Below, piece by piece: positions 46,538-55,437 of a DNA stretch of 64,000 bases. The stretch lies in NCBI RefSeq assembly GCF_000739085.1, contig NZ_CP009110.1, positions 4,774,001 to 4,838,000 on the forward strand, written 5' to 3'. The notes under the pieces were generated by a model, which saw only the letters and a list, made by a program, of their open reading frames with translations, did no database searches and had not been told where the DNA came from. The position numbers and the translations under genes are program-made. Each line of letters starts with the position of its first letter. Position 1 is the first letter of the stretch. The stretch comes from Amycolatopsis methanolica 239 (lineage in GTDB: Bacteria; Actinomycetota; Actinomycetes; Mycobacteriales; Pseudonocardiaceae).

Positions 46538-46570
46538 TGGTTCGACCAAGATAGCTGTATGGTACGACCA
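46538..46570. promoter_or_regulatory. Two FadR-type GntR operators before lutABC
   Basis: TGGTTCGACCA (46538-46548) and TGGTACGACCA (46560-46570) both match the TGGTNNNACCA consensus of FadR-subfamily GntR regulators. Their centres are 22 bp apart, two helical turns. They lie between lutA and the carbonic-anhydrase gene and are probably bound by the regulator at 47187. Confidence 0.75.
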
Positions 46571-46603
46571 AGCACAACCTCGGTGAAACAGGAAGAGACA
46601 ACG

Positions 46604-47143
46604 ATGTCCCACAACGTGCTCACATTCGGGCAGCACACCCCGTCGATCGCGTCCGGTGCCTGGGTCGCCCCCACCGCCGTGGTCATCGGGTCGGCCGTGG
46701 TCGAGGCCGGCACCGGGATCTTCTACGGAGCGGTGGTCCGCGCGGACCTCGAGTCGATCTCGATCGGTCCCGGGAGCAACGTCCAGGACAACGCGACACT
46801 CCACGCCGACCCCGGTTCTCCGGCCCGCATCGGAGCAGGGGTGTCCGTCGGCCACGGCGCCGTCCTGCACGGCTGCACCGTCGAGGACGGCTGCCTGGTG
46901 GGCATGAACGCGACCGTCCTCAATGGTGCGACGATCGGGGCCGGATCACTGGTGGCCGCCAACGCCCTGGTACTGGAAGGAACGCGTGTCCCGCCCAGGT
47001 CGCTGGTGGCAGGTGTGCCGGCCAAGGTCCGGCGGACGTTGACCGACGAGGAGGTCGAGGGGCTGCACCGCAATGCCGAGGTGTACCGCGAACTGACCGG
47101 GCAGTACCGGGACCTCGCCGCGGATCCGGGTGCAGCACACTGA
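46604..47143 (+). CDS. Gamma-carbonic anhydrase family protein
   Basis: The 179-residue left-handed beta-helix protein has hexapeptide repeats and the three zinc/iron His ligands: His in 'NATLHADPG', and two in 'VSVGHGAVLHGC'. It forms trimers and hydrates CO2, or acts as a PaaY-like thioesterase. AGGAAGAG precedes the ATG at 46604. It lies downstream of the same operators that face lutABC, and before the FadR regulator. Its link to lactate is unclear. Confidence 0.88.
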   Translation: MSHNVLTFGQHTPSIASGAWVAPTAVVIGSAVVEAGTGIFYGAVVRADLESISIGPGSNVQDNATLHADPGSPARIGAGVSVGHGAVLHGCTVEDGCLVGMNATVLNGATIGAGSLVAANALVLEGTRVPPRSLVAGVPAKVRRTLTDEEVEGLHRNAEVYRELTGQYRDLAADPGAAH

Positions 47144-47186
47144 GACCGGACGAGGCGGTTTGTGCTTGCGAACGGGGAGGGTGAAA

Positions 47187-47888
47187 GTGTCCACCAGCAC
47201 TTCCGGGCGGCAGCCCACCTACGAGATGGTGCTGGACCATGTCGAACGGCGGCTCATGTCGGGAGATTTGCGTCCCGGCGACCGGCTGCCTCCCGAGCGG
47301 GAGCTGGCTGCTCAGCTCGGCGCGAGCCGGCAGGCCGTTCGCGAGGCGATGCGGGTCCTCCAGGCACAGGGTGTCATCCGGTCGCAGGTCGGCACCGGCG
47401 ACGGCTCCGGAACCACCGTGGTTCCCGCTCCAGCGCGGGCACTGGGCCGCGTCCTGGCCCTGCACCTCGCCGTCGACTCGTTCCCCGTCGACGACGTCAC
47501 CGAAGCACGGGTGATGCTCGAACGGTTCTCGGCGAGTCTCGCCGCGCGGCGCCGCAAGGCCGCGGACCTGCTGCGGATGGAGGTCGAGCTGGACGCGATG
47601 GACGCCGACCTCGATCCGGAGAAGTTCAGCGAAGCCGATGTCGCTTTTCACGTCGCCATCGCAGGCGCGGCGGGCAACCGTCTGGTCAACGAGCTCACCG
47701 TCGCCATCCGGCAATCGGTACAGGGTCTGCTGCTCGGCGCGGTGAGCATCCAAGGCGACTGGGAGTCGTTGCGCGACCGGCTGCGCGGCGAGCACCGCCG
47801 GATCTACGACGCTCTCCTCGACCAGGACGACGACGCCGCGGCAGACCTCATGGAGCAGCACGTACGCGAGTTCCACAGCCATTTCTGA
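47187..47888 (+). CDS. FadR-subfamily GntR transcriptional regulator (LutR/LldR-like)
   Basis: The 233-residue protein has the winged helix 'LPPERELAAQLGASRQAVRE' with 'AMRVLQAQGVIRSQVGTGDG', and an all-helical FCD effector domain with His ligands in 'FHVAIAGAAGN' and 'MEQHVREFHSHF'. LldR and LutR proteins of this type sense lactate. GGGGAGG at 47174-47180 points to the GTG at 47187 (47181 is too close). The operators at 46538-46570 match its family consensus, so it likely controls lutABC. Confidence 0.9.
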   Translation: MSTSTSGRQPTYEMVLDHVERRLMSGDLRPGDRLPPERELAAQLGASRQAVREAMRVLQAQGVIRSQVGTGDGSGTTVVPAPARALGRVLALHLAVDSFPVDDVTEARVMLERFSASLAARRRKAADLLRMEVELDAMDADLDPEKFSEADVAFHVAIAGAAGNRLVNELTVAIRQSVQGLLLGAVSIQGDWESLRDRLRGEHRRIYDALLDQDDDAAADLMEQHVREFHSHF

Positions 47889-47920
47889 CAACCGTTCACG
47901 CAACCCAACGGAGGGTCCGC

Positions 47921-48550
47921 ATGGTTGAATCTTCCGCTGCCGAACGTGCCTACCGGCAGACCAAGGAGATGGTGCTGTCCGGCGAGCTGGCCGCAGGGCA
48001 GCTCCTGAGCGAGGGCGAGATCGCGGAGCGGCTGGGCATGAGCCGCACCCCGGTGCGCGAGGCCTTCCTGCGGCTGCAGGCCGAGGAGCTGCTCGACCTG
48101 TTCCCCAAGCGAGGAGCCGTGGTGGCGCCCGTTCCGGCCGGTGAAGCGGAGGACGTCCTCGACGCTCGCGAAGCGATCGAGGTCGCCGCCGTGCGCAGAC
48201 TGCTTCGCCGGCCCGCCGACATCACGCGCGCCTGTGAGGAACTCCGGCAGGCACTGGACATCCAGCGCGCATACGCCCGCTCCCAGGACCTCGGCGCCTT
48301 TTCCGAGGCGGACGAGAAGTTCCACCGCACCATCGTCGCGGCGGGCAGGAACGCGCTCACCGCGCGCTTCTACAACTCACTGGCGGATCGGCAACGCAGG
48401 ATGAGCAGGCGGATCGTGAGCTCGGATCCCAGCTTCTTCGACCTGGTTCTGCGGCAACACGAAAATCTCATCATGATCGTGGAGTCGTGCGACGAGGCGG
48501 CGTTCGCCGACGCCCTGCGCGACCACCTGGACGGCACGCACCGCCGGTGA
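47921..48550 (+). CDS. GntR-family regulator, FCD domain
   Basis: The 209-residue protein has the GntR helix 'LLSEGEIAERLGMSRTPVRE' and 'AFLRLQAEELLDLFPKRGAV', and an FCD domain with 'EADEKFHRTIVAAGRN' and 'QHENLIMIVESCDEAAFADA'. The ATG at 47921 follows GGAGGGTCCGC. It lies 32 bases after the FadR-type gene. The target is unknown; the TGGATCCA sites further on are one possibility. Confidence 0.9.
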   Translation: MVESSAAERAYRQTKEMVLSGELAAGQLLSEGEIAERLGMSRTPVREAFLRLQAEELLDLFPKRGAVVAPVPAGEAEDVLDAREAIEVAAVRRLLRRPADITRACEELRQALDIQRAYARSQDLGAFSEADEKFHRTIVAAGRNALTARFYNSLADRQRRMSRRIVSSDPSFFDLVLRQHENLIMIVESCDEAAFADALRDHLDGTHRR

Positions 48551-48553
48551 GGC

Positions 48554-48587
48554 GGGGCCGCGGGAGCGTCGATCGTCCCGCGGCCCC
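48554..48587. terminator. 12-bp hairpin between converging genes
   Basis: GGGGCCGCGGGA (48554-48565) pairs perfectly with 48576-48587. It lies between the GntR stop at 48550 and the pyc remnant end at 48602 and may act in both directions. Confidence 0.7.
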
Positions 48588-48601
48588 TCGATCGGTAACG
48601 C

Positions 48602-49401
48602 TCAGCCGACTTCGAGGAGCAGACCCCCGCCCGCCACTTGCTGAACGGCGCCGATCGCCACCCGGCGCACCGAACCGCCGCGCGGGGCGGTCATGGCGTC
48701 CTCCATCTTCATGGCCTCGATCGTGGCCACGACCTGACCTTCGGAAACGGCCTCGCCCTCCCCCACCAGGAGCGTGACCACACCGCCGAACGGCGCACCG
48801 AGATGACCGGGGCCGGTCCGGTCCGCCTTCTCCGCCACCTTGACCCCGGTCCGCACCGACTCATCGCGCACGACAACCGGGCGCAGCTGCCCGTTGAGAC
48901 TGGTGAGCACCGTGCGATACCCGCGCTCGTCGGCCTCACCGATGGCCTCCAGCTCGAACAGCAGGCGCACGCCGGGTTCCAGGTCGACGGCGTACTCCTC
49001 GCCCGGGCGCAGACCGTAGAAGAAGTCCTTGCTGGGCAGCACGCTGGTGTCGCCGTAGGCGCGGCGGTGCTCCTCGAACTCCTTGGCGGGCCCGGGGAAC
49101 AGCAGGCGGTTCAGCGTCGCGCGGCGGTCCTTGGCCAGTCCCTCGCGGTCCTCGGCGGACAGCTCCGCGACCGGCTTCGGCTCGGCGCGGCCCTCCAGCG
49201 CCTTGGTGCGGAACGGCTCCGGCCAGCCGCCGGGCGGGTCGCCCAGCTCGCCGCGCAGGAACCCGATCACCGAGTCCGGGATGTCGTAGCGGTTCGGCTC
49301 GGCCTCGAACTTCTCCGGCTCGACACCCCGAGTTCTTACGCGGCCCGGAAAGCGCGGATCGCGATCTCGCCGCGATTGGCCACCAGCACCTTGCGGAACA
49401 T
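48602..49401 (-). pseudogene. pyc: Pyruvate carboxylase with a giant internal deletion
   Basis: The minus strand starts at ATG 49401 with the pyc N-terminus 'MFRKVLVANRGEIAIRAFRA', then TAA (49339-49337 region) stands where Tyr is expected, then 'ELGV'. Directly after, in another frame, comes the pyc C-terminus: 'EPEKFEAEPNRYDIPDSVIG', 'SKDFFYGLRPGEEYAVDLEP' and the biotinyl domain with 'ATIEAMKMEDAMTAP'. About 830 residues (biotin carboxylase and most of the carboxyltransferase) are missing. The biotin Lys in 'EAMKM' remains but cannot function alone. Confidence 0.88.
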
Positions 49402-49439
49402 CGATTCCCTCGTCGGTTTTCGTTGAGCAGGCACAGTCC

Positions 49440-49475
49440 GTCGCGGACAGGAGACGGAGCTCTCCTGTCCGCGAC
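49440..49475 (-). terminator. 15-bp perfect hairpin after the MFS gene
   Basis: GTCGCGGACAGGAGA (49440-49454) pairs perfectly with 49461-49475 across CGGAGC. It sits 7 bases past the MFS stop. Confidence 0.8.
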
Positions 49476-49481
49476 GCGGTC

Positions 49482-50840
49482 CTAGTTGACTGTTTCCTCC
49501 ACCGCCGCGGTGTCCTTCGCGTTGGCACGTTCGTCGAACCGCGACCGGAACATGAGGATGGAGATGATCGCGGACAGGAACAGGAAGACGAGGACGATCC
49601 ACATCCCGCCGCGCTGGCTCCCGGTGAGGTCCGACAGCCATCCCGTCAGGTACGGGCCGACGAAGCCCGATGCGTTGCCCAGCGAGTTGACCAGTGCGAT
49701 GCCGCCGGCCGCCGCGGCACCGGTCAGAAGGCGGGTGGGCATGCCCCAGAACGGGGACATGGAAGCCAGGATGCCGGTGGTCCCGATCGTGATGCCCACC
49801 ATCGCCAGCACCGGGCCGCCGGCGTACATCGCGGCGACGATGCCCAGACCGCCGACCGCGGCGGGGATGGCGACGTGCCGGACGACCTCGTTCTTGGCGT
49901 CCGAGTGCCGCGCCCACAGGATCATGCCCAGGGCCGCCACACCGTAGGGAATCATCGTGAGCAGGCCGACCTGGAGGGTGGAGAACCGCACGCCGTACTG
50001 CTCGCGGAAGTCGGCGATGATGGTCGGCAGGAAGAACCCGATGCTGTACATGCCGTACAGCACGCCGAAGTAGATCAGGCCGAGCAACCACACCTTCGGC
50101 TGCAGCAGCGCGTCGCGGACCTTGTGGCTCCGGTCGCCGGCTTCCTGCTCGCGCTCGAGCTCGGCGATCAGGATCTGCTTTTCGTGACTGGTCAGCCACT
50201 TCGCGTCAGCCGGCTTGTCGGTCAGGTAGAACCAGCAGATCAGGCCGAGCACAACCGCGGGCACACCGGTCATGAGGATCATGAACCGCCAGCCGGACAG
50301 GCCGGGGATGAGGTCGTGCCCGTACTGGATCAGGGCGCTAGCGACCGGTGCGCCGATAACGGAGGTGAGCGGGATCGCCACCAGGAACAGCGACATGGCC
50401 CGGACCCGGTCCTTCTTGGGGAACCAGTAGGTCAGGTAGAGCAGAACGCCTGGCACGAATCCCGCCTCGGCCATGCCGAGCAGCAACCGCAGCGCGTACA
50501 ACCACGGGGCGTTCGGGACGAACGCCATGACCGAGGCGACCACGCCCCAGCTGACGAGGATGCGTGCCAGCCAGCGACGGGCACCGACGCGGTGCAGCGC
50601 GAGGTTGCTCGGGACTTCCAGCAGCAGGTAGCCGAGGAAGAACACACCCGAGGCGAGACCGAACCCGGCCGCGGTCAGGCCCAGGTCGGTCTTCATCCCC
50701 GCCGGCGCCGCGAAGGACAGGTTGGTCCGATCGAGATAGTTGACCAGGTACATCAGGCCGACGAACGGGGAAATCCGCCAGAGGACCTTCTTCCGGAGCC
50801 GGGTTCGTTCCGCCGTCTCGAAGTCATGGTGGGCGGTCAT
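49482..50840 (-). CDS. MFS transporter, ACS family (aromatic/hydroxy-acid type)
   Basis: The 452-residue, 12-segment transporter has the ACS start 'PFVGLMYLVNYLDRTNLSFA', 'GYLLLEVPSNLALHRVGARR', 'RLLLGMAEAGFVPGVLLYLT' and 'YWFPKKDRVRAM'. Relatives import tartrate, phthalate, hydroxybenzoate or similar anions. It is preceded by a TGGATCCA site (51036-51043) that recurs by the amidohydrolase operon 7 kb away. This suggests that it imports the substrate of that pathway. Confidence 0.92.
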   Translation of the reverse strand: MTAHHDFETAERTRLRKKVLWRISPFVGLMYLVNYLDRTNLSFAAPAGMKTDLGLTAAGFGLASGVFFLGYLLLEVPSNLALHRVGARRWLARILVSWGVVASVMAFVPNAPWLYALRLLLGMAEAGFVPGVLLYLTYWFPKKDRVRAMSLFLVAIPLTSVIGAPVASALIQYGHDLIPGLSGWRFMILMTGVPAVVLGLICWFYLTDKPADAKWLTSHEKQILIAELEREQEAGDRSHKVRDALLQPKVWLLGLIYFGVLYGMYSIGFFLPTIIADFREQYGVRFSTLQVGLLTMIPYGVAALGMILWARHSDAKNEVVRHVAIPAAVGGLGIVAAMYAGGPVLAMVGITIGTTGILASMSPFWGMPTRLLTGAAAAGGIALVNSLGNASGFVGPYLTGWLSDLTGSQRGGMWIVLVFLFLSAIISILMFRSRFDERANAKDTAAVEETVN

Positions 50841-51163
50841 CGGGTTACCTCCGGACGGTTCGGCTCTGAATCGTTGGGGGGCTGGGCTGACGACGCGCTC
50901 GGGCGATCACGGTGGTGCGCGGTCGCTGACGAGAGCGGTCGTGGCACGGTTGTCACAGCGCTCCTTTGCTGCTGGTGAGTGCTCACGGTGACGAGTTCGC
51001 CAGAATTGATCTAGTGAGTCCTGAATCCTGTGTCCTGGATCCACGGTGTGAGGACCGTAACTTCCCGCCGGAGGGGTGTCAATCCGTCACTGCCCGCCCA
51101 CCCAGCCGCTGCCATCCAGATCGCCGCTCTGGCCAGCGGATTCAAGAGCTCACGTTGCGGTGA
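50841..51163. promoter_or_regulatory. Promoter region of MFS gene with TGGATCCA operator
   Basis: No gene is seen in this stretch. TCCTGGATCCA at 51033-51043 matches the repeated motif at 58642, 58715 and 58764. The region lies between the converging or outward ends of the LysR gene and the MFS start. Confidence 0.55.
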
Positions 51164-52069
51164 TCAGTTTCGGGAAGGGATCAGCCTGTCCTGCGCAAGC
51201 CGCGCAGTCTCGGCCAGGTGCTCGGCCACGAGAGCGACCCGCTCGGTGTTGAGCAGCCGGTTCGGGGTGATGACCCAGAACGTGCGACGCGCCCACACCT
51301 GGTCGTGCAGCACCGGGATCAGGCGGTCGTCGTGATGGGCGAGGAAGCACGGGACCAGACCTAGCCCCACCCCCGCCGCCGCGGCTTCCACCTGGGCGAA
51401 CAGGTTGGTGGTGCGGAACACGACGTTGGCCTTGGCCGCGATGTCCTCGGCGCTCTGCAACTCGGGAAGATCCAGCAGGGACGGCACGAACCACACCAGG
51501 TCCTGGTCGGCGAGGTCGTCCTGCACACGGATCCGCGGATGGCCGGCGAGGTAGCCGGGACTGCCGTAGAGACGCAGGTCGTAGTCGCACAGGTGCGCGA
51601 TGTGGAAACCCGGCCGTTCGGGCCGGTGGATGGTGACCGCAAGGTCGAATTCGCCGACTCCGTAGTCGAGGAGGTGCATGCGGGTCACGAGTTCGACCGC
51701 GATCCCCGGGTGCCGCTCGCGCAGCCGGGCGAGCCCCGGGGCGATGACCGAACCGCCGAAGCCGTCCGTGGCAACGATGCGCACGGTCCCGCGTGGACTG
51801 TGGCGGTCGTTGGACACCGCGGCGCGGGCGGCGTCGGCCTCGGCTTCGATCCGCTGGGCGTAGGGCAACAACCGCCGCCCCGCGGAGGTCAGCGTCCAGC
51901 CGCGGGGCGTCTTGTCGAAGAGCCGCTCCCCCAGCTGCTTCTCCAGAGCCAGGACCCGCCTGCGGATCGTGGTGTGCTCGACCTCCAGCCGTTCGGCCGC
52001 GGTGGCCAGCCGCCCGTAGCGGGTCAGGCTCAGGAAGTAGCGGAGGTCTTCGAGGTTCACCTCGTGCAT
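51164..52069 (-). CDS. LysR-family transcriptional regulator
   Basis: The 301-residue protein has the LysR helix 'LEDLRYFLSLTRYGRLATAA' with 'ERLEVEHTTIRRRVLALEKQ' and 'LFDKTPRGWTLTSAGRRLLP', then a two-lobed effector domain ('RHPGIAVELVTRM', 'GVGLGLVPCFLAHHDDRLIP'). It is divergent from the 3-hydroxyisobutyrate-dehydrogenase operon. GTGCAttttTGCAC overlaps its start codon (52064-52077), a plausible autoregulatory site. Confidence 0.92.
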   Translation of the reverse strand: MHEVNLEDLRYFLSLTRYGRLATAAERLEVEHTTIRRRVLALEKQLGERLFDKTPRGWTLTSAGRRLLPYAQRIEAEADAARAAVSNDRHSPRGTVRIVATDGFGGSVIAPGLARLRERHPGIAVELVTRMHLLDYGVGEFDLAVTIHRPERPGFHIAHLCDYDLRLYGSPGYLAGHPRIRVQDDLADQDLVWFVPSLLDLPELQSAEDIAAKANVVFRTTNLFAQVEAAAAGVGLGLVPCFLAHHDDRLIPVLHDQVWARRTFWVITPNRLLNTERVALVAEHLAETARLAQDRLIPSRN

Positions 52070-52077
52070 TTTTGCAC
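52064..52077. promoter_or_regulatory. Inverted repeat overlapping the lysR start
   Basis: GTGCA-TTTT-TGCAC has perfect 5-bp arms and covers the LysR ATG (52067-52069 on the minus strand). A regulator bound here would block its own translation start or promoter. Confidence 0.45.
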
Positions 52078-52160
52078 AGACCGGGTGCCGATGTTCGTCT
52101 TGAGTGTGCCTTTCTGCCACGCGACAGTAACCGGGACAGTCACGAGAAGGGGTGCAAGGC

Positions 52161-53048
52161 ATGAGTGTTTTCGGTTTCGTCGGCCTCGGGAACATGGGTC
52201 GGCCGATGGCGGAGAACCTGATCAAGGCCGGCCATGACGTGCGCGGGTACGACGTCGTCGACGCGATCCGAGAGCAGGCCGCCGCCGCGGGAATCACGAT
52301 CGCCGACTCGGCCAACGACGCCGCCGACGGCGCGGACGTACTGATCACCATGCTGCCCAAGGGCGAACATGTCCGTGCGGTGCTGCTCGCCCAGGACGGG
52401 CCCCTGACCCGGTTGAAGCCGGGCGGCCTGGTGCTCGACTGTTCGTCCATCGACGTCGCCACCAGCCGGGATGTGCACGCGGCGGCCACCGAAGCCGGTC
52501 TGCTCGTCCTCGACGCACCGGTCTCGGGTGGCGTCGGCGGCGCGACCGCGGGCACGTTGACGTTCATGGTCGGCGGGAGCGAGGCCGCACTCGCCGCGGC
52601 GCAGCCAGCTTTGGACGCCATGGGCAGCAGGATCTTCCACGTCGGTGGCGCGGGCGCAGGCCAGGCGGTCAAGGCCTGTAACCAGATGGTCGTCGGAGCC
52701 AGCCTCGCCGCCACCGCCGAAGCGTTCGTCCTCGCGGAGCAGCTGGGGTTGACGCCGCAGAGCGTGTTCGACGTGCTCAGCACGTCCTCGGGCAACACCT
52801 GGGCGCTGCACAACTTCACCCCGCGCCCCGGTCTCGTCGAGGGATCCGCCGCCGACAACGGCTACCAGGCCAAGTTCGCCGCCGCCCTGTTGGCCAAGGA
52901 CCTCGGACTCGCGCTGAGCGCCGCGGAAAGCGCGGGCGTCGAGCTCGTTGTGGGCTCCAGCGCGAAGGCGCAGTTCGACAAGCTCGTCGCGCACGACGGC
53001 AGCCTCGATTCCTCGGCGGTCGTGAAGGTCATCGAAGTCAAGAGCTGA
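52161..53048 (+). CDS. 3-hydroxyisobutyrate dehydrogenase-family oxidoreductase
   Basis: The 295-residue beta-hydroxyacid dehydrogenase shows the NAD motif 'FGFVGLGNMGRPMAENLIKA', the substrate motif 'DAPVSGGVGGATAGTLTFMV' and the catalytic Lys in 'GQAVKACNQMVVG'. Relatives oxidise 3-hydroxyisobutyrate, tartronate or similar 3-hydroxy acids. GAAGG precedes the ATG. It is first in the operon with an aldehyde dehydrogenase, a crotonase and a CoA transferase. Confidence 0.92.
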   Translation: MSVFGFVGLGNMGRPMAENLIKAGHDVRGYDVVDAIREQAAAAGITIADSANDAADGADVLITMLPKGEHVRAVLLAQDGPLTRLKPGGLVLDCSSIDVATSRDVHAAATEAGLLVLDAPVSGGVGGATAGTLTFMVGGSEAALAAAQPALDAMGSRIFHVGGAGAGQAVKACNQMVVGASLAATAEAFVLAEQLGLTPQSVFDVLSTSSGNTWALHNFTPRPGLVEGSAADNGYQAKFAAALLAKDLGLALSAAESAGVELVVGSSAKAQFDKLVAHDGSLDSSAVVKVIEVKS

Positions 53049-53099
53049 CTTCGACCACACGCCCGGCCCAACCAGTACCCGAACACCAGGAGCACCAGC

Positions 53100-54563
53100 A
53101 TGACCACCTCGATTCCCGAGTACCTGAACTACATTGACGGCACCTGGGTCGCCGCACGCGACAATGCCTGGATCGACGTCGAGAGCCCGCGCAACCGGCA
53201 GATCATCGCGAAGGTGCCCCGCGGCGACGAGAAGGACATCGCCGACGCCGTCGACGCGGCCGGCCGCGCGTTCCCGGGCTGGCGCGACACCGCGCCGCGG
53301 GCTCGCGGCCGACTGTTGCAGCAGATCGCCGACAAGCTGGAACCCGAGATCGAGCGCATCGCCCGGATCATCTCCGACGAGAACGGCAACGCGCTGCGCA
53401 CGCAGTCCCGCGGCGAGGTCACCTTCGCCGTCGACGTGTTCCGTTACTTCGGCTCGGTGGCCAGCGAGGTCAAGGGCGAGACGATCCCGCTCAACGCCCA
53501 CGTCCTGGACTACTCCCGCCGCGAACCGATCGGCATCGTCGGCGCGATCGTGCCGTGGAACGCCCCGGTGCAGCTCGCCGTCATGAAGATCGCCTCCGCC
53601 CTCGCGGCAGGCAACGCCCTCGTGCTCAAGGCTGCCGAGGACGCCCCGCTGGCCGTGCTGGAGATCGTCAAGATCTGCCACGAGTTCCTGCCCGCGGGCG
53701 TGCTGAACGTGGTCGTCGGCTACGGCACCGAAGCGGGCGAAGCCCTGATCACCCACCCCGCCGTCCGCAAGCTGTCCTTCACCGGATCCACCGCGGTCGG
53801 CAAGCGGGTGATGTCCGCCGCGGCGGAGCGGATCGTGCCCGTCTCGCTGGAGCTGGGCGGCAAGAACCCCCAGATCGTCTTCCCCGACGCCGACGAGGAC
53901 TGGGTCGCGCAGGGCACGATCTCCGGCATGCGCTTCGCGCGGCAGGGCCAGTCCTGCACCGCGGGATCCCGGCTGTTCGTGCACCGCTCGATCGTCGATT
54001 CCTTCGTGGACAAACTCACCGCCAACCTGGGCAAGCTCAAGGTCGGCGACCCGCTCGACGAAGAGACCGACATCGGCGCGATCGTCAACAAGAAGCAGTT
54101 CGACAAGGTTTGCGGCTACATCGACGAGGGTCTCCAGCGCGGAGAGTCCACTGTGGCCCTGGGCGGGCTTCCCCCCACGGAGGGTCCGCTGTCGGAGGGT
54201 TTCTACGTCCAGCCCACGGTGTTCGTCGGCGTCGAGAACTCCTGGCGGCTGGCGCAGGAGGAGATCTTCGGCCCGGTCCTGTGCGTCATCCCGTGGGACG
54301 ACGAGGACGAGGTCGTCCGCATGGCCAACGACACCCACTACGGGTTGTCGGCGTTCATCTGGACCCACGACATCGGCCGCGCCCTGCGCACCGCGCACTC
54401 GATCGACGCCGGCTGGATCCAGGTCAACCAGGGCGGCGGCCAGGTGCTCGGCCAGTCCTACGGAGGCTGGAAGCAGAGTGGTATCGGCCGCGAGTTCTCC
54501 CTCGAGGGCATGATCGAGAGCTTCACCGAGCGCAAGCACGTCTCCATCGACACCTCCCGGTGA
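53100..54563 (+). CDS. Aldehyde dehydrogenase family protein
   Basis: The 487-residue enzyme has 'IGIVGAIVPWNAPVQLAVMK', 'SFTGSTAVGKRV', the base Glu in 'SLELGGKNPQIV' and the nucleophile Cys in 'RQGQSCTAGSRLFV'. 'LAQEEIFGPVLCVIPW' is typical. AGGAGC precedes the ATG. It could oxidise the semialdehyde made by the dehydrogenase upstream. It is not the CoA-acylating MmsA type, because the MmsA-specific tract was not found. Confidence 0.94.
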   Translation: MTTSIPEYLNYIDGTWVAARDNAWIDVESPRNRQIIAKVPRGDEKDIADAVDAAGRAFPGWRDTAPRARGRLLQQIADKLEPEIERIARIISDENGNALRTQSRGEVTFAVDVFRYFGSVASEVKGETIPLNAHVLDYSRREPIGIVGAIVPWNAPVQLAVMKIASALAAGNALVLKAAEDAPLAVLEIVKICHEFLPAGVLNVVVGYGTEAGEALITHPAVRKLSFTGSTAVGKRVMSAAAERIVPVSLELGGKNPQIVFPDADEDWVAQGTISGMRFARQGQSCTAGSRLFVHRSIVDSFVDKLTANLGKLKVGDPLDEETDIGAIVNKKQFDKVCGYIDEGLQRGESTVALGGLPPTEGPLSEGFYVQPTVFVGVENSWRLAQEEIFGPVLCVIPWDDEDEVVRMANDTHYGLSAFIWTHDIGRALRTAHSIDAGWIQVNQGGGQVLGQSYGGWKQSGIGREFSLEGMIESFTERKHVSIDTSR

Positions 54564-54574
54564 GGGCCACGGTC

Positions 54575-55435
54575 ATGAGCACCGACGCCTTCACCGCGGA
54601 GCTGGCCGACATTCTGCGCACCGACCCGCCGGCGGCCCTGGTCGTCGACCGCATCGCCAGGCAGGCCGTCGACGACGTCGCCGTGATCACCCTCGCGAAG
54701 CCGGAGGCCTTCAACGCGCTCTCCCTGGCGAGCTGGCGACAGCTGCGATCGGACTTCACGGAGCTCGCCCGGCAGGAAAACCTGCGTGCGGTGGTGTTGC
54801 GCGGCGCCGGCCCGAAGGCCTTCGCGGCCGGTGCCGACATCAAGGAATTCCCCGAAACCAGGATGAGCGCGGCGGCGGCGACCGACTACAACGAGACGAT
54901 CGCCCGTGCGCTGCGGGCGGTGGCCGACCTGCCCGTTCCCGTCATCGCGGCCGTGCACGGCCTGGCCGTCGGCGGCGGATGCGAGCTCATCACCGCCTGC
55001 GACGTGCGGATCGCCTCGACCGCGGCGCGCTTCGGCATCCCGATCGGCAAACTCGGCGTCACACTCGGGTACACCGAAACCGTGTCGGTGGCCCGGCTGA
55101 TCGGCCCCGCAGAGCTGAAGTACCTGCTCTACAGCGGTGAGCTGATCACCGCCGATGACGCGCACCGCATCGGCCTGGTGCAACGCCTGACCGACCCGGA
55201 TGGGCTGGTCGACGCGGTCACCGGCCTCGTGGGCCGGATCAGGTCCCAGTCGGCGCTCACGCTCAAGGCGGCGAAGGTCGTCACGGGCATGGCCGGGCGC
55301 CCGCTCACCGACGCCGACGCCGACGCTCTCGCGCGCTTCACCGTCGAGGCCTACGAGGGCAGCGATCTCAAGGAAGGTGTCGCGGCGTTCGCCGAGCGGC
55401 GCGCACCGGTGTTCGGCCAGAAGGGAGAAGACTGA
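54575..55435 (+). CDS. Enoyl-CoA hydratase/isomerase family protein
   Basis: The 286-residue crotonase has the oxyanion-hole segments 'AFAAGADIKEF' and 'HGLAVGGGCELITACDVRIA'. The catalytic positions after 'RFGIPIGKLGVTLGY' suggest a normal hydratase rather than a hydrolase, although 3-hydroxyisobutyryl-CoA hydrolase is a relative. A 35-residue N-terminal extension is unusual in length. The start is 12 bases after the aldehyde dehydrogenase stop. Confidence 0.92.
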   Translation: MSTDAFTAELADILRTDPPAALVVDRIARQAVDDVAVITLAKPEAFNALSLASWRQLRSDFTELARQENLRAVVLRGAGPKAFAAGADIKEFPETRMSAAAATDYNETIARALRAVADLPVPVIAAVHGLAVGGGCELITACDVRIASTAARFGIPIGKLGVTLGYTETVSVARLIGPAELKYLLYSGELITADDAHRIGLVQRLTDPDGLVDAVTGLVGRIRSQSALTLKAAKVVTGMAGRPLTDADADALARFTVEAYEGSDLKEGVAAFAERRAPVFGQKGED

Positions 55436-55437
55436 AC

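Noticed and set aside
52140..54539. A 799-codon open frame antisense to the dehydrogenase genes
   Set aside because: It is a high-GC shadow of two well-supported genes on the plus strand, with low-complexity composition and no domains.
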